A DNA stretch of 64,000 bases from Staphylococcus equorum (GTDB lineage Bacteria; Bacillota; Bacilli; Staphylococcales; Staphylococcaceae). Below are positions 1-8,719 of the stretch, in pieces. A program made the translations under genes and the position numbers. The stretch covers positions 372,001 through 436,000 of the forward strand of contig NZ_JAMBPV010000001.1 of assembly GCF_029531845.1 (NCBI RefSeq), given 5' to 3'. The notes under the pieces are model-generated. The model ran no database searches and was not told where the DNA came from. It saw nothing but the letters and a program-made list of their open reading frames with translations. Position 1 is the stretch's first letter. Each line of letters starts with the position of its first letter.

Positions 1-858
1 CGTGTCGCATTATATGGTGAAGACGACCATTTATATGGCGTACTTGAATTAGAGGAAAAATATAAATACGACAAAGAGAAAGAAGCGCAATATGTATATG
101 GTACTACGGACGTTGACCACCCGGGGGTAAAGAAAGTATATGAAAAAGGTGATGTTTATCTTGCTGGGCCAATCTATTTATTGGATCGACCAAAGCATGA
201 TGAATTTGTAGATTATCATTTAGATCCCTCTGAAACAAGACAATTATTCAATGACTTGAAGTGGAAGACAGTAGTAGGATTCCAAACAAGAAATCCGGTA
301 CATAGAGCACACGAGTACATACAAAAGGCAGCTTTAGAATCTGTTGATGGGCTACTATTGAATCCATTAGTTGGAGAGACAAAATCTGACGATATTCCTG
401 CAGCTGTACGCATGAAGAGTTATGAAGTCATTCTTGATAATTATTACCCGGAAAATAAAGCACGCTTAGTCATTTACCCAGCGGCAATGCGCTATGCAGG
501 TCCACGAGAAGCGATATTACATGCGACAGTCCGAAAAAATTATGGCTGCACCCATTTTATTGTTGGACGTGATCATGCTGGTGTAGGTGACTACTATGGT
601 ACTTATGAAGCCCAAGAACTTATTTCTAAATATGAAGCAGAATTAGGAATACAAATTTTGAAATTCGAACACGCCTTTTACTGCAAAACTTGTGAAAACA
701 TGGCAACAGCGAAAACATGTCCTCATGATGCTTCATCACATTTACACCTGAGCGGTACAAAAGTCCGTGAAAAGCTTAAAAATGGAGAATCATTACCTAA
801 AGAATTTTCAAGACCAGAAGTAGCAGAAGTATTGATTAAAGGCCTACAAGAACAATAA
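1..858 (+). CDS. sat: Sulfate adenylyltransferase (ATP sulfurylase), 3' part
   Basis: Open from base 1 with no start in the window, so the N-terminus lies upstream; 285 codons are visible. The enzyme makes adenosine 5'-phosphosulfate from ATP and sulfate in the cytoplasm, the first step of assimilatory sulfate reduction. The HxxH-type nucleotide-binding motif is visible in [14 protein letters not shown], followed by the second conserved motif [12 protein letters not shown] and a Cys-containing stretch ([15 protein letters not shown]) seen in bacterial Sat proteins. The C-terminus is complete and ends 18 bases before cysC, which uses the product, so the two are almost certainly one operon. An apparent TTG start at 181 is only an internal codon. 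Confidence 0.95.
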   Translation, partial: RVALYGEDDHLYGVLELEEKYKYDKEKEAQYVYGTTDVDHPGVKKVYEKGDVYLAGPIYLLDRPKHDEFVDYHLDPSETRQLFNDLKWKTVVGFQTRNPVHRAHEYIQKAALESVDGLLLNPLVGETKSDDIPAAVRMKSYEVILDNYYPENKARLVIYPAAMRYAGPREAILHATVRKNYGCTHFIVGRDHAGVGDYYGTYEAQELISKYEAELGIQILKFEHAFYCKTCENMATAKTCPHDASSHLHLSGTKVREKLKNGESLPKEFSRPEVAEVLIKGLQEQ

Positions 859-876
859 TTTAAAGGAGCGAAGTGA

Positions 877-1476
877 ATGAACACATCTCAGCATATTACA
901 TGGCATGAATCAGAAGTTAAAAAAGAAGAAAGACAAAGCCGTAACGACCACAAAAGTGTTTTGATTTGGTTTACTGGATTATCAGGATCTGGCAAATCGA
1001 CTGTTTCTGTTGCATTAGAAAAAGCATTATTTCAACGCCAGATACATACTTATCGATTAGATGGAGATAATGTTAGACATGGGCTTAACAATAATCTTGG
1101 ATTTAGTCCAGAAGACCGTACAGAAAACATTAGACGAATTGGCGAAGTAGGAAAGTTAATGGTAGATGCAGGATTAATCACTGTTTCTGCATTTATTTCA
1201 CCTTATCAAGCGGATCGTGAAACGGTACGTAGTTTATTACAAAAGGATGAATTTATAGAAGTGCATACATTATGCAGCCTCGAGGAATGTGAAGCGAGAG
1301 ATCCTAAGGGACTGTATCAGAAAGCTAGAAGTGGTGAAATTGCTGGATTCACAGGTATTAGTGCGCCTTATGAAACGCCAGAAACACCAGAAATAGTTAT
1401 AGATACAGAAAAAGATAGTATCGAGCAATCTGTAAATAAAATTGTTAACTATTTGGAGCTGCATAAATATATTTAA
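877..1476 (+). CDS. cysC: Adenylylsulfate (APS) kinase
   Basis: 199 aa. It phosphorylates APS to PAPS using ATP. The P-loop GLSGSGKST lies near residue 34, followed by the APS-kinase signatures [11 protein letters not shown] and a conserved [10 protein letters not shown] segment; the family is usually about 200 aa, so it is full length. The ATG at 877 follows a good AAAGGAG site (862-868). It lies directly behind sat and completes the two-step activation of sulfate. No promoter is apparent between the genes, which fits co-transcription. Confidence 0.96.
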   Translation: MNTSQHITWHESEVKKEERQSRNDHKSVLIWFTGLSGSGKSTVSVALEKALFQRQIHTYRLDGDNVRHGLNNNLGFSPEDRTENIRRIGEVGKLMVDAGLITVSAFISPYQADRETVRSLLQKDEFIEVHTLCSLEECEARDPKGLYQKARSGEIAGFTGISAPYETPETPEIVIDTEKDSIEQSVNKIVNYLELHKYI

Positions 1477-1546
1477 CAGATGAACCAAATAGTGTGGTGC
1501 GTTGGTTAAAGCATTTAAAAAGATAAAACACGAAAGGGGAATATGG

Positions 1547-1747
1547 ATGGAAGTCTTAAATATAATTGCTTATAGTTTGCTTATTATATTTATCTTAGTA
1601 GTGTTTTGTGGTGTTTTCCTAGTAAATAAAGGACAGGATAGAAGTTATTTTATGCTAGAGTTAAAAATGCTTGTAATGATATTATTCACATGCTTTATCG
1701 GCTTAGGCATAACATTAACTATTTTGGGTTATTTCGGAAAACTATAA
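1547..1747 (+). CDS. Small membrane protein, unknown
   Basis: 66 aa with two hydrophobic segments (about residues 4-26 and 40-63) separated by a short polar loop. The frame can be opened further upstream from a TTG at 1502, but the ATG at 1547 is preceded by a purine-rich AAAGGGGA at correct distance and gives a protein starting at the first membrane segment, so it is chosen. It lies about 70 bases after cysC and could be read through from the sulfate operon. I do not recognise the family and assign no function. Confidence 0.6.
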   Translation: MEVLNIIAYSLLIIFILVVFCGVFLVNKGQDRSYFMLELKMLVMILFTCFIGLGITLTILGYFGKL

Positions 1748-1929
1748 TAAAATAAATGACGTAAGTGTATTTATAATTGATCAGTATCTGTATTTAATGT
1801 AGATAGTTTTATGGTCATGTTAAATTAATCATGTTATAGTATATGAATTAATTTCTAATAAAATCTTTCTTTGTGTCTACAACAAAATGTAATCATAGCG
1901 ACATATCGGAAGTAAGGAAGGTTTCAGAC

Positions 1930-2907
1930 ATGAATAAATCCATACAAGATATATCTAAAATAGAACTTCATTGTCATCTCGATGGTTCTACAAGTATAGA
2001 GTTAATCAAGCAACTTGCTTCTGAACAAAATATAGTTTTAAAAGAATCGCATTTACTTATAAGTGAAAATTGTGAAAGTCTAGACGAATATTTGCAGTGT
2101 TTTGATGAAATATTGAAAGTGTTGCAGACAAAAGATAGTCTCAAAAGAGCTGTCGTAGATGTGGCGCAACAGGCGAGCAATGATAATGTAAAGTATATAG
2201 AAATTCGCTTTGCCCCGTTATTGCACACTGAACAAGACTTGTCGTTAGCAGATGTATTGGAAGCAGTTGAAGCGGGTGTCCAACTTGCAACAGAAACATT
2301 GGATATCAAAATTAATTTATTGATTTGTGCAATGAGACAACATGAAGTGACCGTTAATGAAGCGCTTTTTGATTATCTTAAACAGAGCGATAGTGATGTG
2401 GTACGTGGGATTGATTTTGCGGGGCCGGAAGCAGCATTTCCACCAGAAGATATTCGTACTACAATTCAATACGGTTTAGATAAAGGGTTTAATCTCACTT
2501 TACACGCTGGTGAATGTGGTTGTATGCATAATGTTATTGAGTCTATTAGATTAGGCGCAAAACGTGTTGGTCATGGTGTGGCCATTAACGAAAATGAAGT
2601 TGCGTTACAAGAAATTAAGCGTAACGATGTGATGTTAGAAATGTGTCCGAAAAGTAATATTCAAACGAAAGCGATAAAGGATTTAACAGAATTAAACATA
2701 CCTTATTTGCTAGAACAGGATATACCTTTTATTATTAACACGGACAATCGCACGGTTACACAAACTTCATTAAATGAAGAATATGCGTTACTGATGAAAC
2801 ATCAATTGATTTCTGTCGAACAAATTGAATTTATCAATTTAAGAGCGATTCAATATGCCTTTTTGTCTGATATTGAAAAAGAAAATTTAAAAGCAGTGAT
2901 GGTATAA
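1930..2907 (+). CDS. add: Adenosine deaminase
   Basis: 325 aa from the ATG at 1930, which has AAGGAAGG upstream; a GTG at 1873 would add 19 residues unlike the family and is rejected. It hydrolyses adenosine (or deoxyadenosine) to inosine for purine salvage. Visible zinc-site and catalytic motifs are HCHLDGS (His14, His16), the HAGE motif in the middle, RVGHGV, and NTDNRTV carrying the metal-binding Asp near the C-terminus. Length and order match the family. The related adenine deaminase/AMP deaminase branches share these motifs, so the exact substrate is inferred. The gene ends in a terminator shared with the convergent methyltransferase. Confidence 0.85.
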   Translation: MNKSIQDISKIELHCHLDGSTSIELIKQLASEQNIVLKESHLLISENCESLDEYLQCFDEILKVLQTKDSLKRAVVDVAQQASNDNVKYIEIRFAPLLHTEQDLSLADVLEAVEAGVQLATETLDIKINLLICAMRQHEVTVNEALFDYLKQSDSDVVRGIDFAGPEAAFPPEDIRTTIQYGLDKGFNLTLHAGECGCMHNVIESIRLGAKRVGHGVAINENEVALQEIKRNDVMLEMCPKSNIQTKAIKDLTELNIPYLLEQDIPFIINTDNRTVTQTSLNEEYALLMKHQLISVEQIEFINLRAIQYAFLSDIEKENLKAVMV

Positions 2908-2910
2908 TAT

Positions 2911-2951
2911 AAAAAAAGAGAACTTCCAAAAAACTGGAAGTTCTCTTTTTT
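2911..2951. terminator. Bidirectional rho-independent terminator
   Basis: Stem GAGAACTTCCA / TGGAAGTTCTC with A-run on the left and T-run on the right, so it can serve both add (+) and the convergent methyltransferase (-). Confidence 0.9.
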
Positions 2952-2961
2952 GTATATCAGA

Positions 2962-3564
2962 TTATGAACGGCCAGTTGCAATAAATAAACTCGCATCTTT
3001 ATTCATAAATATATTTTTACCTTCATAAAATGTGTGTGATTGAATATGCGTTAAGCCTAATTCGGTAAAAAGTTGTTGGATATCTGATTGTTCAAAGCCA
3101 TTATAAACTTTTGGATGATATATACTTTCATTTTTATCAAAATCAACAAGAACTAACAGACCACCAGAATTTAATTTCGCACGTAACGCTGTTAATAATG
3201 CTGTGTAATCACCGCTGTGTAGTAATACTAATGAAAGAAAAATTACATCATAGGTAGTATTGATATGTGTGTCTTCTGAAAGAATGTCACCTACGTGCGC
3301 GTGAATATGTGTTTTGCCTAGTTCAGAAATTTTGCTTTCAAACACCTCAATCATTTGAGGTGCAGCATCCATCATTGTGACTTCATCAAAATGGTGATCT
3401 ATATTTAACGTAACTAGACCAGTGCCACCGCCATAATCTAATAGTGACTGATATGAAGTGTTTTGGAATACCTTGTTCACTTCTGCAGCAATTGTTTCGG
3501 CAAGATGTATTCTACTAGGGCCATCGTACTTTTGGGCAATTTGGTCAAAACGGTCTTTATTCAA
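2962..3564 (-). CDS. Class I SAM-dependent methyltransferase
   Basis: 200 aa. The SAM-binding motif I is LLDYGGGTGLV (about residues 40-50), followed by an acidic end of strand 2 (VTMMDAAPQM) and motif-like LSLVLLH and GGLLVLVDFDKNES segments, giving a complete Rossmann methyltransferase core. The start is a TTG preceded by AAAGGAG at good distance. The substrate cannot be told from the sequence; small-molecule methyltransferases of this build are common. It stands alone, converging on add. Confidence 0.75.
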   Translation of the reverse strand: MNKDRFDQIAQKYDGPSRIHLAETIAAEVNKVFQNTSYQSLLDYGGGTGLVTLNIDHHFDEVTMMDAAPQMIEVFESKISELGKTHIHAHVGDILSEDTHINTTYDVIFLSLVLLHSGDYTALLTALRAKLNSGGLLVLVDFDKNESIYHPKVYNGFEQSDIQQLFTELGLTHIQSHTFYEGKNIFMNKDASLFIATGRS

Positions 3565-3819
3565 GTTAAAACTCCTTTGTTGAGTGAAATTATTATAAAA
3601 AAATCATTTGTTCCTATAACGGTTATTATAGACATGTTAAGTCGTTAATAGAGTTTATCACAAGATGAAAAGTAGTACAATGCATATTATTTAAGGCAGT
3701 GTATTGAATAATATAATCATACATATAACAGGAATAAAATTAGGTAAGCCTAAAGTATGATTGAGGCTATGTTAAAAATCTGTTTTACTGGAGTTTATCA
3801 GTCATAATGAGGTGAAGTC

Positions 3820-5001
3820 ATGAAGCGATTTTTAACACTAGCGCGTAGGCGTTTAGAAGGTTTGGATTTTAGTATGATTCTCTGTTTTATCATACTCGGT
3901 ATTATAGGTGTAATGATGGTTTACAGTGCTAGTATGGTATCTGCATCTAAAGGCGCATTAACAGGCGGCGTGCCTCTCGAAAGTAATTATTTTATGAAAA
4001 GACAATTGCTTTTTTTGATTTTAGGTATAACTATTATTTTATTTATCGGTAGTTTTGTTAACATTAATAATTTTAAAGAGAACAATGTACAGAAAATAAT
4101 GGTTTTAGGTACTTTGTTGCTATTGCTAATTACATTGTTAATTGGCAAAGAAATTAACGGTTCCAAAAATTGGATTAATTTAGGTTTATTTAGTATTCAA
4201 TCTTCAGAATTTTTAAAGCTAACTTCAATTTTTTATCTGTCTTATGTGATTAACCAACGTGTATCAAGTCGAAGAGATTACCGATTGAAACATCTCATCC
4301 CACCACTGGGCGTGATTGGGATAAGTTTATTGCTTGTCTTAATGCAAGGGGACTTGGGTGGCACTTTATTAACAGTAGCGATTATTGCTTGTATACTGAT
4401 TTATTCAGATTTAAAAAATAAGGTGAAAATTCAAATCATGGCAATCGCAGTGATTCCAATTGTATTTTATAGTATCTATACTTTAATTTTTGATGCTAAA
4501 AACCTTTACAGATTAAGACGCATTCAAGTAATGCTCGATCCATTTAAATATGAAAAAGATGATGGGTATCAACTGACAAGTGCTTTAACAGCAATTGGAA
4601 ATGGCGGATTTACTGGAAAAGGTCTAGGTAATGGTATTGCTAAACTAGGTTACTTACCAGAACCGCATACTGATTTCATTTTCACTGTTATTTCAGAAGA
4701 ATTGGGTTTACTGGGTGTATTATTTATATTACTGATTTATGGCTTTATTTTAGTTAAAGGACTCATTTATGCAAATAAAACCACAAATCAATTTTATAAA
4801 TTAATTTGCGTCGGTGTCGTGAGTTATTTATTTATGCAAGTATTCATTAATTTAGCAGGGGTCTCTGGCATCATTCCTTTAACGGGGGTAACATTGCCGC
4901 TATTGAGTTATGGTGGATCGTCTATATTGAGTATTAGCATCGCCTATGGAACGTTATTGGCAGTAGCTAGAAGAATTAATAAGGAAAGGAAATTAAACTA
5001 G
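3820..5001 (+). CDS. SEDS-family peptidoglycan glycosyltransferase, FtsW-like
   Basis: 393 aa polytopic membrane protein. SEDS proteins polymerise lipid II into glycan strands with a partner class B PBP. Visible marks are MVYSASMV after the first membrane helix, GSKNWINLG, the loop GYLPEPHTDFIF containing the conserved Asp (about residue 285), and LPLLSYGGSS near the C-terminus. The MVYSASMV...TGG and GSKNWINLG stretches look more like staphylococcal FtsW than RodA as I remember them. It is not in the usual ftsW setting, so it may be an additional SEDS paralogue. It abuts a PAP2 phosphatase, with no base between stop and the next GTG. A partner PBP is not nearby. Confidence 0.85.
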   Translation: MKRFLTLARRRLEGLDFSMILCFIILGIIGVMMVYSASMVSASKGALTGGVPLESNYFMKRQLLFLILGITIILFIGSFVNINNFKENNVQKIMVLGTLLLLLITLLIGKEINGSKNWINLGLFSIQSSEFLKLTSIFYLSYVINQRVSSRRDYRLKHLIPPLGVIGISLLLVLMQGDLGGTLLTVAIIACILIYSDLKNKVKIQIMAIAVIPIVFYSIYTLIFDAKNLYRLRRIQVMLDPFKYEKDDGYQLTSALTAIGNGGFTGKGLGNGIAKLGYLPEPHTDFIFTVISEELGLLGVLFILLIYGFILVKGLIYANKTTNQFYKLICVGVVSYLFMQVFINLAGVSGIIPLTGVTLPLLSYGGSSILSISIAYGTLLAVARRINKERKLN

Positions 5002-5577
5002 GTGAGCGACTATTTAAAAATGATTTTAATAAGTTTGTGCTTATTGATACTCAGGATATGTATACATATAGATTTAACTGATCCGTTAGATAATTTTATT
5101 TATCAATGGTTACATGGAACGATTAACTCTAATGGTGTCGTTGTGTATCTTGAAATAATTTCTAATATATTTAAGCCATTGCATTGTTTAGTCATGATAT
5201 TGGTGCTCTTAATACTCGTATTTATTTCTAATCAATTTAAGTTTTGGTGGTATGGATTTTGGTGTTTCAGTGTATTGTTTATAGGTACATTTTTCAAGTA
5301 TATGATTCAACGACCACGACCTGATATCAGTATAGATGGCTATAGTTTTCCAAGCATGCATGTGTTAAGTGTCTGTTTACTGGTGAGTCTCATACTATTG
5401 TTGAAAAATAATAAATGGCTGACTAGCATATGTATATTATTAGTCATATCAATCATGATTTCTAGAATATATCTGCAAGCCCATTTTTTCACAGATACAA
5501 TAGGTAGCTTACTCGTTATAGGGACTATGCTTCAAGCTTTGAAATTGGGTAACGCAACTTCAACTAATAAACAATAG
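5002..5577 (+). CDS. PAP2-family membrane phosphatase
   Basis: 191 aa with about five or six membrane segments. The three acid-phosphatase motifs are present: KYMIQRPRP, PSMH with His120, and SRIYLQAHFFTD with His161 and Asp165. Such enzymes dephosphorylate lipid pyrophosphates (undecaprenyl pyrophosphate, PgpB type) or related lipids on the outer face of the membrane. The GTG start follows immediately on the stop of the SEDS gene, with AAGGAAAGGAAA as binding site, so translation is probably coupled. A polymerase that releases undecaprenyl pyrophosphate next to a phosphatase that could recycle it is a sensible pairing, but this is inference. Confidence 0.85.
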   Translation: MSDYLKMILISLCLLILRICIHIDLTDPLDNFIYQWLHGTINSNGVVVYLEIISNIFKPLHCLVMILVLLILVFISNQFKFWWYGFWCFSVLFIGTFFKYMIQRPRPDISIDGYSFPSMHVLSVCLLVSLILLLKNNKWLTSICILLVISIMISRIYLQAHFFTDTIGSLLVIGTMLQALKLGNATSTNKQ

Positions 5578-5639
5578 GTGATATTACTATCTCTGTATAA
5601 AAACACCTCTTTATCAGGTTGTCGACTAAGACTTCTACT

Positions 5640-5745
5640 TTGTTAGGAGTTCTTTTTGTGCATGCTTCCCGTGGACACAGCCTCAGCCTGTACTCTTCGT
5701 CTAGTGCTTTATTAACGAGTCAGGAGTCGGTCCAAATCACTGCCG
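5640..5745. other. Non-coding segment of unusual composition
   Basis: Between the PAP2 gene and the transposase remnant lies about 100 bases clearly richer in G and C than its surroundings, with no credible reading frame. I see no tRNA or clear hairpin. It may be part of a dispersed intergenic repeat or debris of a mobile element; I cannot search for copies. Confidence 0.35.
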
Positions 5746-5816
5746 TTTTTTATTTAATAAGTATAAAAACAAACCTAAATTGTTATTGATATGCCCCCAA
5801 ATTTGGACTTTAAAAA

Positions 5817-5969
5817 GCTGAATTTGAGGGGCATTTTCATAACAATGAACGAATCAAAAGAAAATTAAAAGGCTTATCTCCTACAAAAATTAGGAAACAA
5901 GCCTTTGAGATTATATACGGAACCAAAGAACAAGTTTTGAGCTCTAGTACATATTTAGATATTTTTTAA
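5817..5969 (+). pseudogene. Remnant of IS3-family transposase C-terminus
   Basis: Reading 5841-5969 gives NNERIKRKLKGLSPTKIRKQ followed by a divergent tail and a stop. The NNERIK-KLKGLSP motif is the well-known end of IS3/IS150-type DDE transposases. Nothing upstream is in frame beyond a stop at 5811, so only the last part remains. A hairpin sits inside it (AAAGGCTT at 5868-5875 with AAGCCTTT at 5899-5906, plus an inner TCCTA/TAGGA), which may now act as terminator for the gene on the minus strand. Confidence 0.7.
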
Positions 5970-5996
5970 TATATTGTCACTAGCATGACCTGAAAT

Positions 5997-6782
5997 TTAT
6001 TCTTCCATTACTTTATTTATAATTTCTGTCGCATTTAAATTTAATATATTACTTGGTGTGACTTGGTCAATGTTACGATTAAACATCGTTTTTAATTTTT
6101 CTACTTCTTCTTTTTCACCAGCTAAATAGAGCTGGTGCCAGCCTTTTTTCTTAGCGTTTTTCTCAATAGTAACTACTAAACTTTTGAACCAACGTTCTTG
6201 ATTAGCTTTCACACGTTCTTTATATTCATCTCTTTGCGCGCCGCCTTGAGTTAAATCATCACCTTGTGGTCCAGAATGTTCTCGCCAATCATTAGTATCT
6301 AAATCTAAAGTGTAATAATCTTCGTCTACAATCGTACCAATTTCAGTTTCAATAACACGTGCTTTGTCCTGTTGTAAAACTAAAATACCAGTGTAAGGAT
6401 GGCTTTGTTGTAATGATTTTAGCTGATCTAATTTGGGTTTTGTATCCCATTTAAATTCTGTTTCTATAGAAATGTTGACGTACTTTTCGAATTTTAATGT
6501 CTCATCGGCAGTCATAAATAAAATGAGTCCTCTTTTTAGGTTAGGTTCAGCGCCCTGTATTTCAGTTTCTACTTTTTTGATAATGTCTTTTGCTTGGTTT
6601 TTTTCTTCGTGATTGTCACTGTTTTTTGTTTTGTCTGATAAGTCTTTCAAGGCATTTTTTAATTCAATTTTCCACTTTGTTCCTTGTTCAGGGCTAGTAT
6701 TTAAATAAATTGAGAATACTTTCTGATTTCGTGATTTACCATCGAATTGTTCCAAGTTATTAAGTTCTTCTTGTAAAAGCAT
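5997..6782 (-). CDS. VLRF1/aeRF1-like protein (putative release-factor-like)
   Basis: 261 aa, soluble and highly charged. N-terminal strand KVFSIYLNTSPEQ, a central HPYTGILVLQQDKARV strand, the GPQGDDLTQGGAQRDEY loop and a C-terminal half beginning ERWFKSLVVTIEKNAKKKGW recall the bacterial proteins related to archaeal/eukaryotic release factor 1 (VLRF1 or baeRF families). The family role is thought to be ribosome-linked, but function here is not shown. Start ATG at 6782 has AAGGGTGA upstream. It stands alone, facing away from the stress-type genes at 7030. Confidence 0.55.
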   Translation of the reverse strand: MLLQEELNNLEQFDGKSRNQKVFSIYLNTSPEQGTKWKIELKNALKDLSDKTKNSDNHEEKNQAKDIIKKVETEIQGAEPNLKRGLILFMTADETLKFEKYVNISIETEFKWDTKPKLDQLKSLQQSHPYTGILVLQQDKARVIETEIGTIVDEDYYTLDLDTNDWREHSGPQGDDLTQGGAQRDEYKERVKANQERWFKSLVVTIEKNAKKKGWHQLYLAGEKEEVEKLKTMFNRNIDQVTPSNILNLNATEIINKVMEE

Positions 6783-6936
6783 TATATATCACCCTTCATA
6801 ATTCTACATACTATATATTTTGCCTTTTTTATAGAAGTTAAACTTTATATATTGTCAGGTTGTATTAAAAAATAAATATAAATTATTAATAGTAATATTT
6901 TACAACAATAAAAGTTAATTTTAAGATTTCAAAAGT

Positions 6937-6961
6937 GTTTAAAAGCGTTTACAAAGGGAAA
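6937..6961 (+). promoter_or_regulatory. Sigma-B-like promoter overlapping a cre-like site
   Basis: GTTTAA (6937-6942), 13 bases, then GGGAAA (6956-6961) resembles the staphylococcal sigma-B pattern GTTTAA-N12-15-GGGTAT with two mismatches in the -10. The same bases contain TAAAAGCGTTTACA (6940-6953), one mismatch from the cre consensus TGWAANCGNTNWCA. A TATAAT further down (6968-6973) offers a sigma-A alternative. It precedes a membrane protein and a general-stress-type gene. Confidence 0.35.
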
Positions 6962-7029
6962 ATTAACTATAATATTGGAAAATGATAATTTGAATTGAAT
7001 ATTCACACGAATAAAAGGGGGGAGTATAT

Positions 7030-7428
7030 ATGGCTACGCTACTATTTCTTGTAACGATACTTTTCATATTAGTCATTTACTTACTTGTTAAGCTAAAATA
7101 TACGAAGGATTTTAAAGCTTCAAAAGGTAAGCGTCACAGAGAAAGACGAATTGAAGAGTTTGTACAAAGTGCCTATAAGTTAGACAACTTAGAAGCGATA
7201 CATCAAGGGCGTGCACATCTCGAACTCATTTATAAACGTAAAACGGTAGACGTAAGAAAAGATCAAGTTATTTTTGTTGAAGATGAAGCGCAAGAAAAGG
7301 TTGAAACGCAATTTGAAATGACAGATGACATGGTCAGAGATGAATTGTTCGATTTAATGTTAGAGGATACTTATTTTTATATAACTGAAAATCGATATAA
7401 CAGACTAATGATTAAAGCAAAAAATTAG
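7030..7428 (+). CDS. Membrane-anchored protein, unknown
   Basis: 132 aa. One N-terminal hydrophobic helix (about residues 2-22) is followed by a basic stretch (KASKGKRHRERR) and a charged cytoplasmic-type domain with no motif that I recognise. Strong AGGGGGGAG binding site ahead of the ATG. It is 39 bases before a general-stress-type protein and shares its upstream region, which carries a sigma-B-like promoter, so a stress role is possible but unproven. Confidence 0.65.
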   Translation: MATLLFLVTILFILVIYLLVKLKYTKDFKASKGKRHRERRIEEFVQSAYKLDNLEAIHQGRAHLELIYKRKTVDVRKDQVIFVEDEAQEKVETQFEMTDDMVRDELFDLMLEDTYFYITENRYNRLMIKAKN

Positions 7429-7467
7429 TATATCAATAAGTGGAAGTATTGGAAAGGGATGATTCTT

Positions 7468-7800
7468 ATGGCACCTGTTGTGAAACCTTATACAAATGAC
7501 TCGGCATTAGTAGCGGATGTGAAGGCTTTAAAAGATCGAGGTATTGGAAGCCAAGATATATACGTCTTATCAGATGATAAAAATCGGACTGAAGAGGTTA
7601 CTGAAAATATAAAAGTTACAGCAGTGGATTATAATAAAGTTGATATCGATGAAGATTTTGATTCGAAAGCTGAAGAATTAAGAGAAAAGCTTAGCATATT
7701 AGGTGTGCCTTCTAGTGAGGCAGACACTTGTGAGGCGGATATGAAAGAAGATAAAATAATTTTAATCGTTACTGATTTTAGAGTCAAAGGCCTATTATAA
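7468..7800 (+). CDS. General stress protein 17M/YflT-like
   Basis: 110 aa from the ATG at 7468, which is nine bases after GGAAAGGG; an ATG at 7459 would overlap the binding site and is rejected. The order MAPVVKPYTNDSALVADVKAL ... DIYVLSDDKNRTEEV ... fits the small glycine-zipper-less YflT family in which a strand-helix unit precedes an acidic tail. Members in Bacillus are sigma-B controlled. Only the family resemblance is seen; biochemical role is unknown. Confidence 0.6.
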   Translation: MAPVVKPYTNDSALVADVKALKDRGIGSQDIYVLSDDKNRTEEVTENIKVTAVDYNKVDIDEDFDSKAEELREKLSILGVPSSEADTCEADMKEDKIILIVTDFRVKGLL

Positions 7801-7821
7801 ACTGTGTAAAGGGTGGTGCGT

Positions 7822-8718
7822 ATGACCCTACTTAAAATTAATAATTTAACAAAACGCTTTGGTAAATTCTACGCCTTAGATGGAGTGGATTTAGAACTCA
7901 ATGAGGGTGAAGTTTATGGCTTTATTGGGCCAAATGGGGCTGGAAAATCGACGACAATTAAAGCGATATTAGGTATGTTGAAACCAACACAAGGTACCAT
8001 TGAAATTTTTGACAAGTATGCGCGGAAAGATGCAGTAGCTGTGCATGAAGATCTCGCTTTTGTGCCTGGTGATGTCAATTTTTGGCCAAATTTAACCGGT
8101 GGAGAAATTATTGATTTCTTTCTTAGTCTTCATCCCAAAGCAAATCACGATAGAAAAAATGAATTAATTAAACGCTTTGAATTAGATACTACTAAAAAAT
8201 GTAGTGCCTATTCGACAGGGAACCGTCAGAAAGTAGCGTTAATTACTGCGTTTAGCATTGATGCAAAATTATATATTTTAGATGAACCTACTTCTGGTCT
8301 TGATCCTTTAATGGAAGAGGTTTTTCAAGCATGCATAAGAGACATTAAAAGTAATAACAAAAGTGTGCTACTCTCGAGTCATATTTTAAGTGAAGTAGAA
8401 AAGCTGTGCGATCGAGTGGGTATTATCCGTAAAGGTAAAATGATAACTTCTGGGACTTTAGACGAGATGCGCCATCTTACACGTATGCAATTTACTGTAG
8501 AAAGTGGACAGCAATTAGCAGTGTTAACACAAGTGACGGGTGTGCATAACGTTAGACAAGAAGATAACACATATTATTTTGAAGTCGATTCAGATAAAAT
8601 TTCTGCTGTAATTGAGTATCTAAGTCGATTTGAAATTAAAAAGTTAGAATCTATGCCGCCAACACTAGAAGCAATATTTAAACGATATTATGAAGCAACA
8701 GATGAAGTAGGTGAATGA
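7822..8718 (+). CDS. ABC transporter ATP-binding protein
   Basis: 298 aa. Walker A GPNGAGKST (about residues 36-44), Walker B LYILDEPTSGLD, and H-loop LLSSHILSEVEKL are intact; the signature is the variant YSTGNRQK instead of LSGGQ, as in several exporters of the polyketide/antibiotic type. A C-terminal extension of about 80 residues follows. ATG 7822 is preferred over the GTG at 7813 because AAAGGGTGG lies just ahead of it. The stop overlaps the start region of the permease, so the pair is one unit. Substrate unknown; drug or lipid export is the usual guess. Confidence 0.9.
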   Translation: MTLLKINNLTKRFGKFYALDGVDLELNEGEVYGFIGPNGAGKSTTIKAILGMLKPTQGTIEIFDKYARKDAVAVHEDLAFVPGDVNFWPNLTGGEIIDFFLSLHPKANHDRKNELIKRFELDTTKKCSAYSTGNRQKVALITAFSIDAKLYILDEPTSGLDPLMEEVFQACIRDIKSNNKSVLLSSHILSEVEKLCDRVGIIRKGKMITSGTLDEMRHLTRMQFTVESGQQLAVLTQVTGVHNVRQEDNTYYFEVDSDKISAVIEYLSRFEIKKLESMPPTLEAIFKRYYEATDEVGE

Positions 8719-8719
8719 T

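Noticed and set aside
1502-1546. Upstream TTG extension of the small membrane protein after cysC
   Set aside because: The ATG at 1547 has a proper binding site and the extension would cover it.
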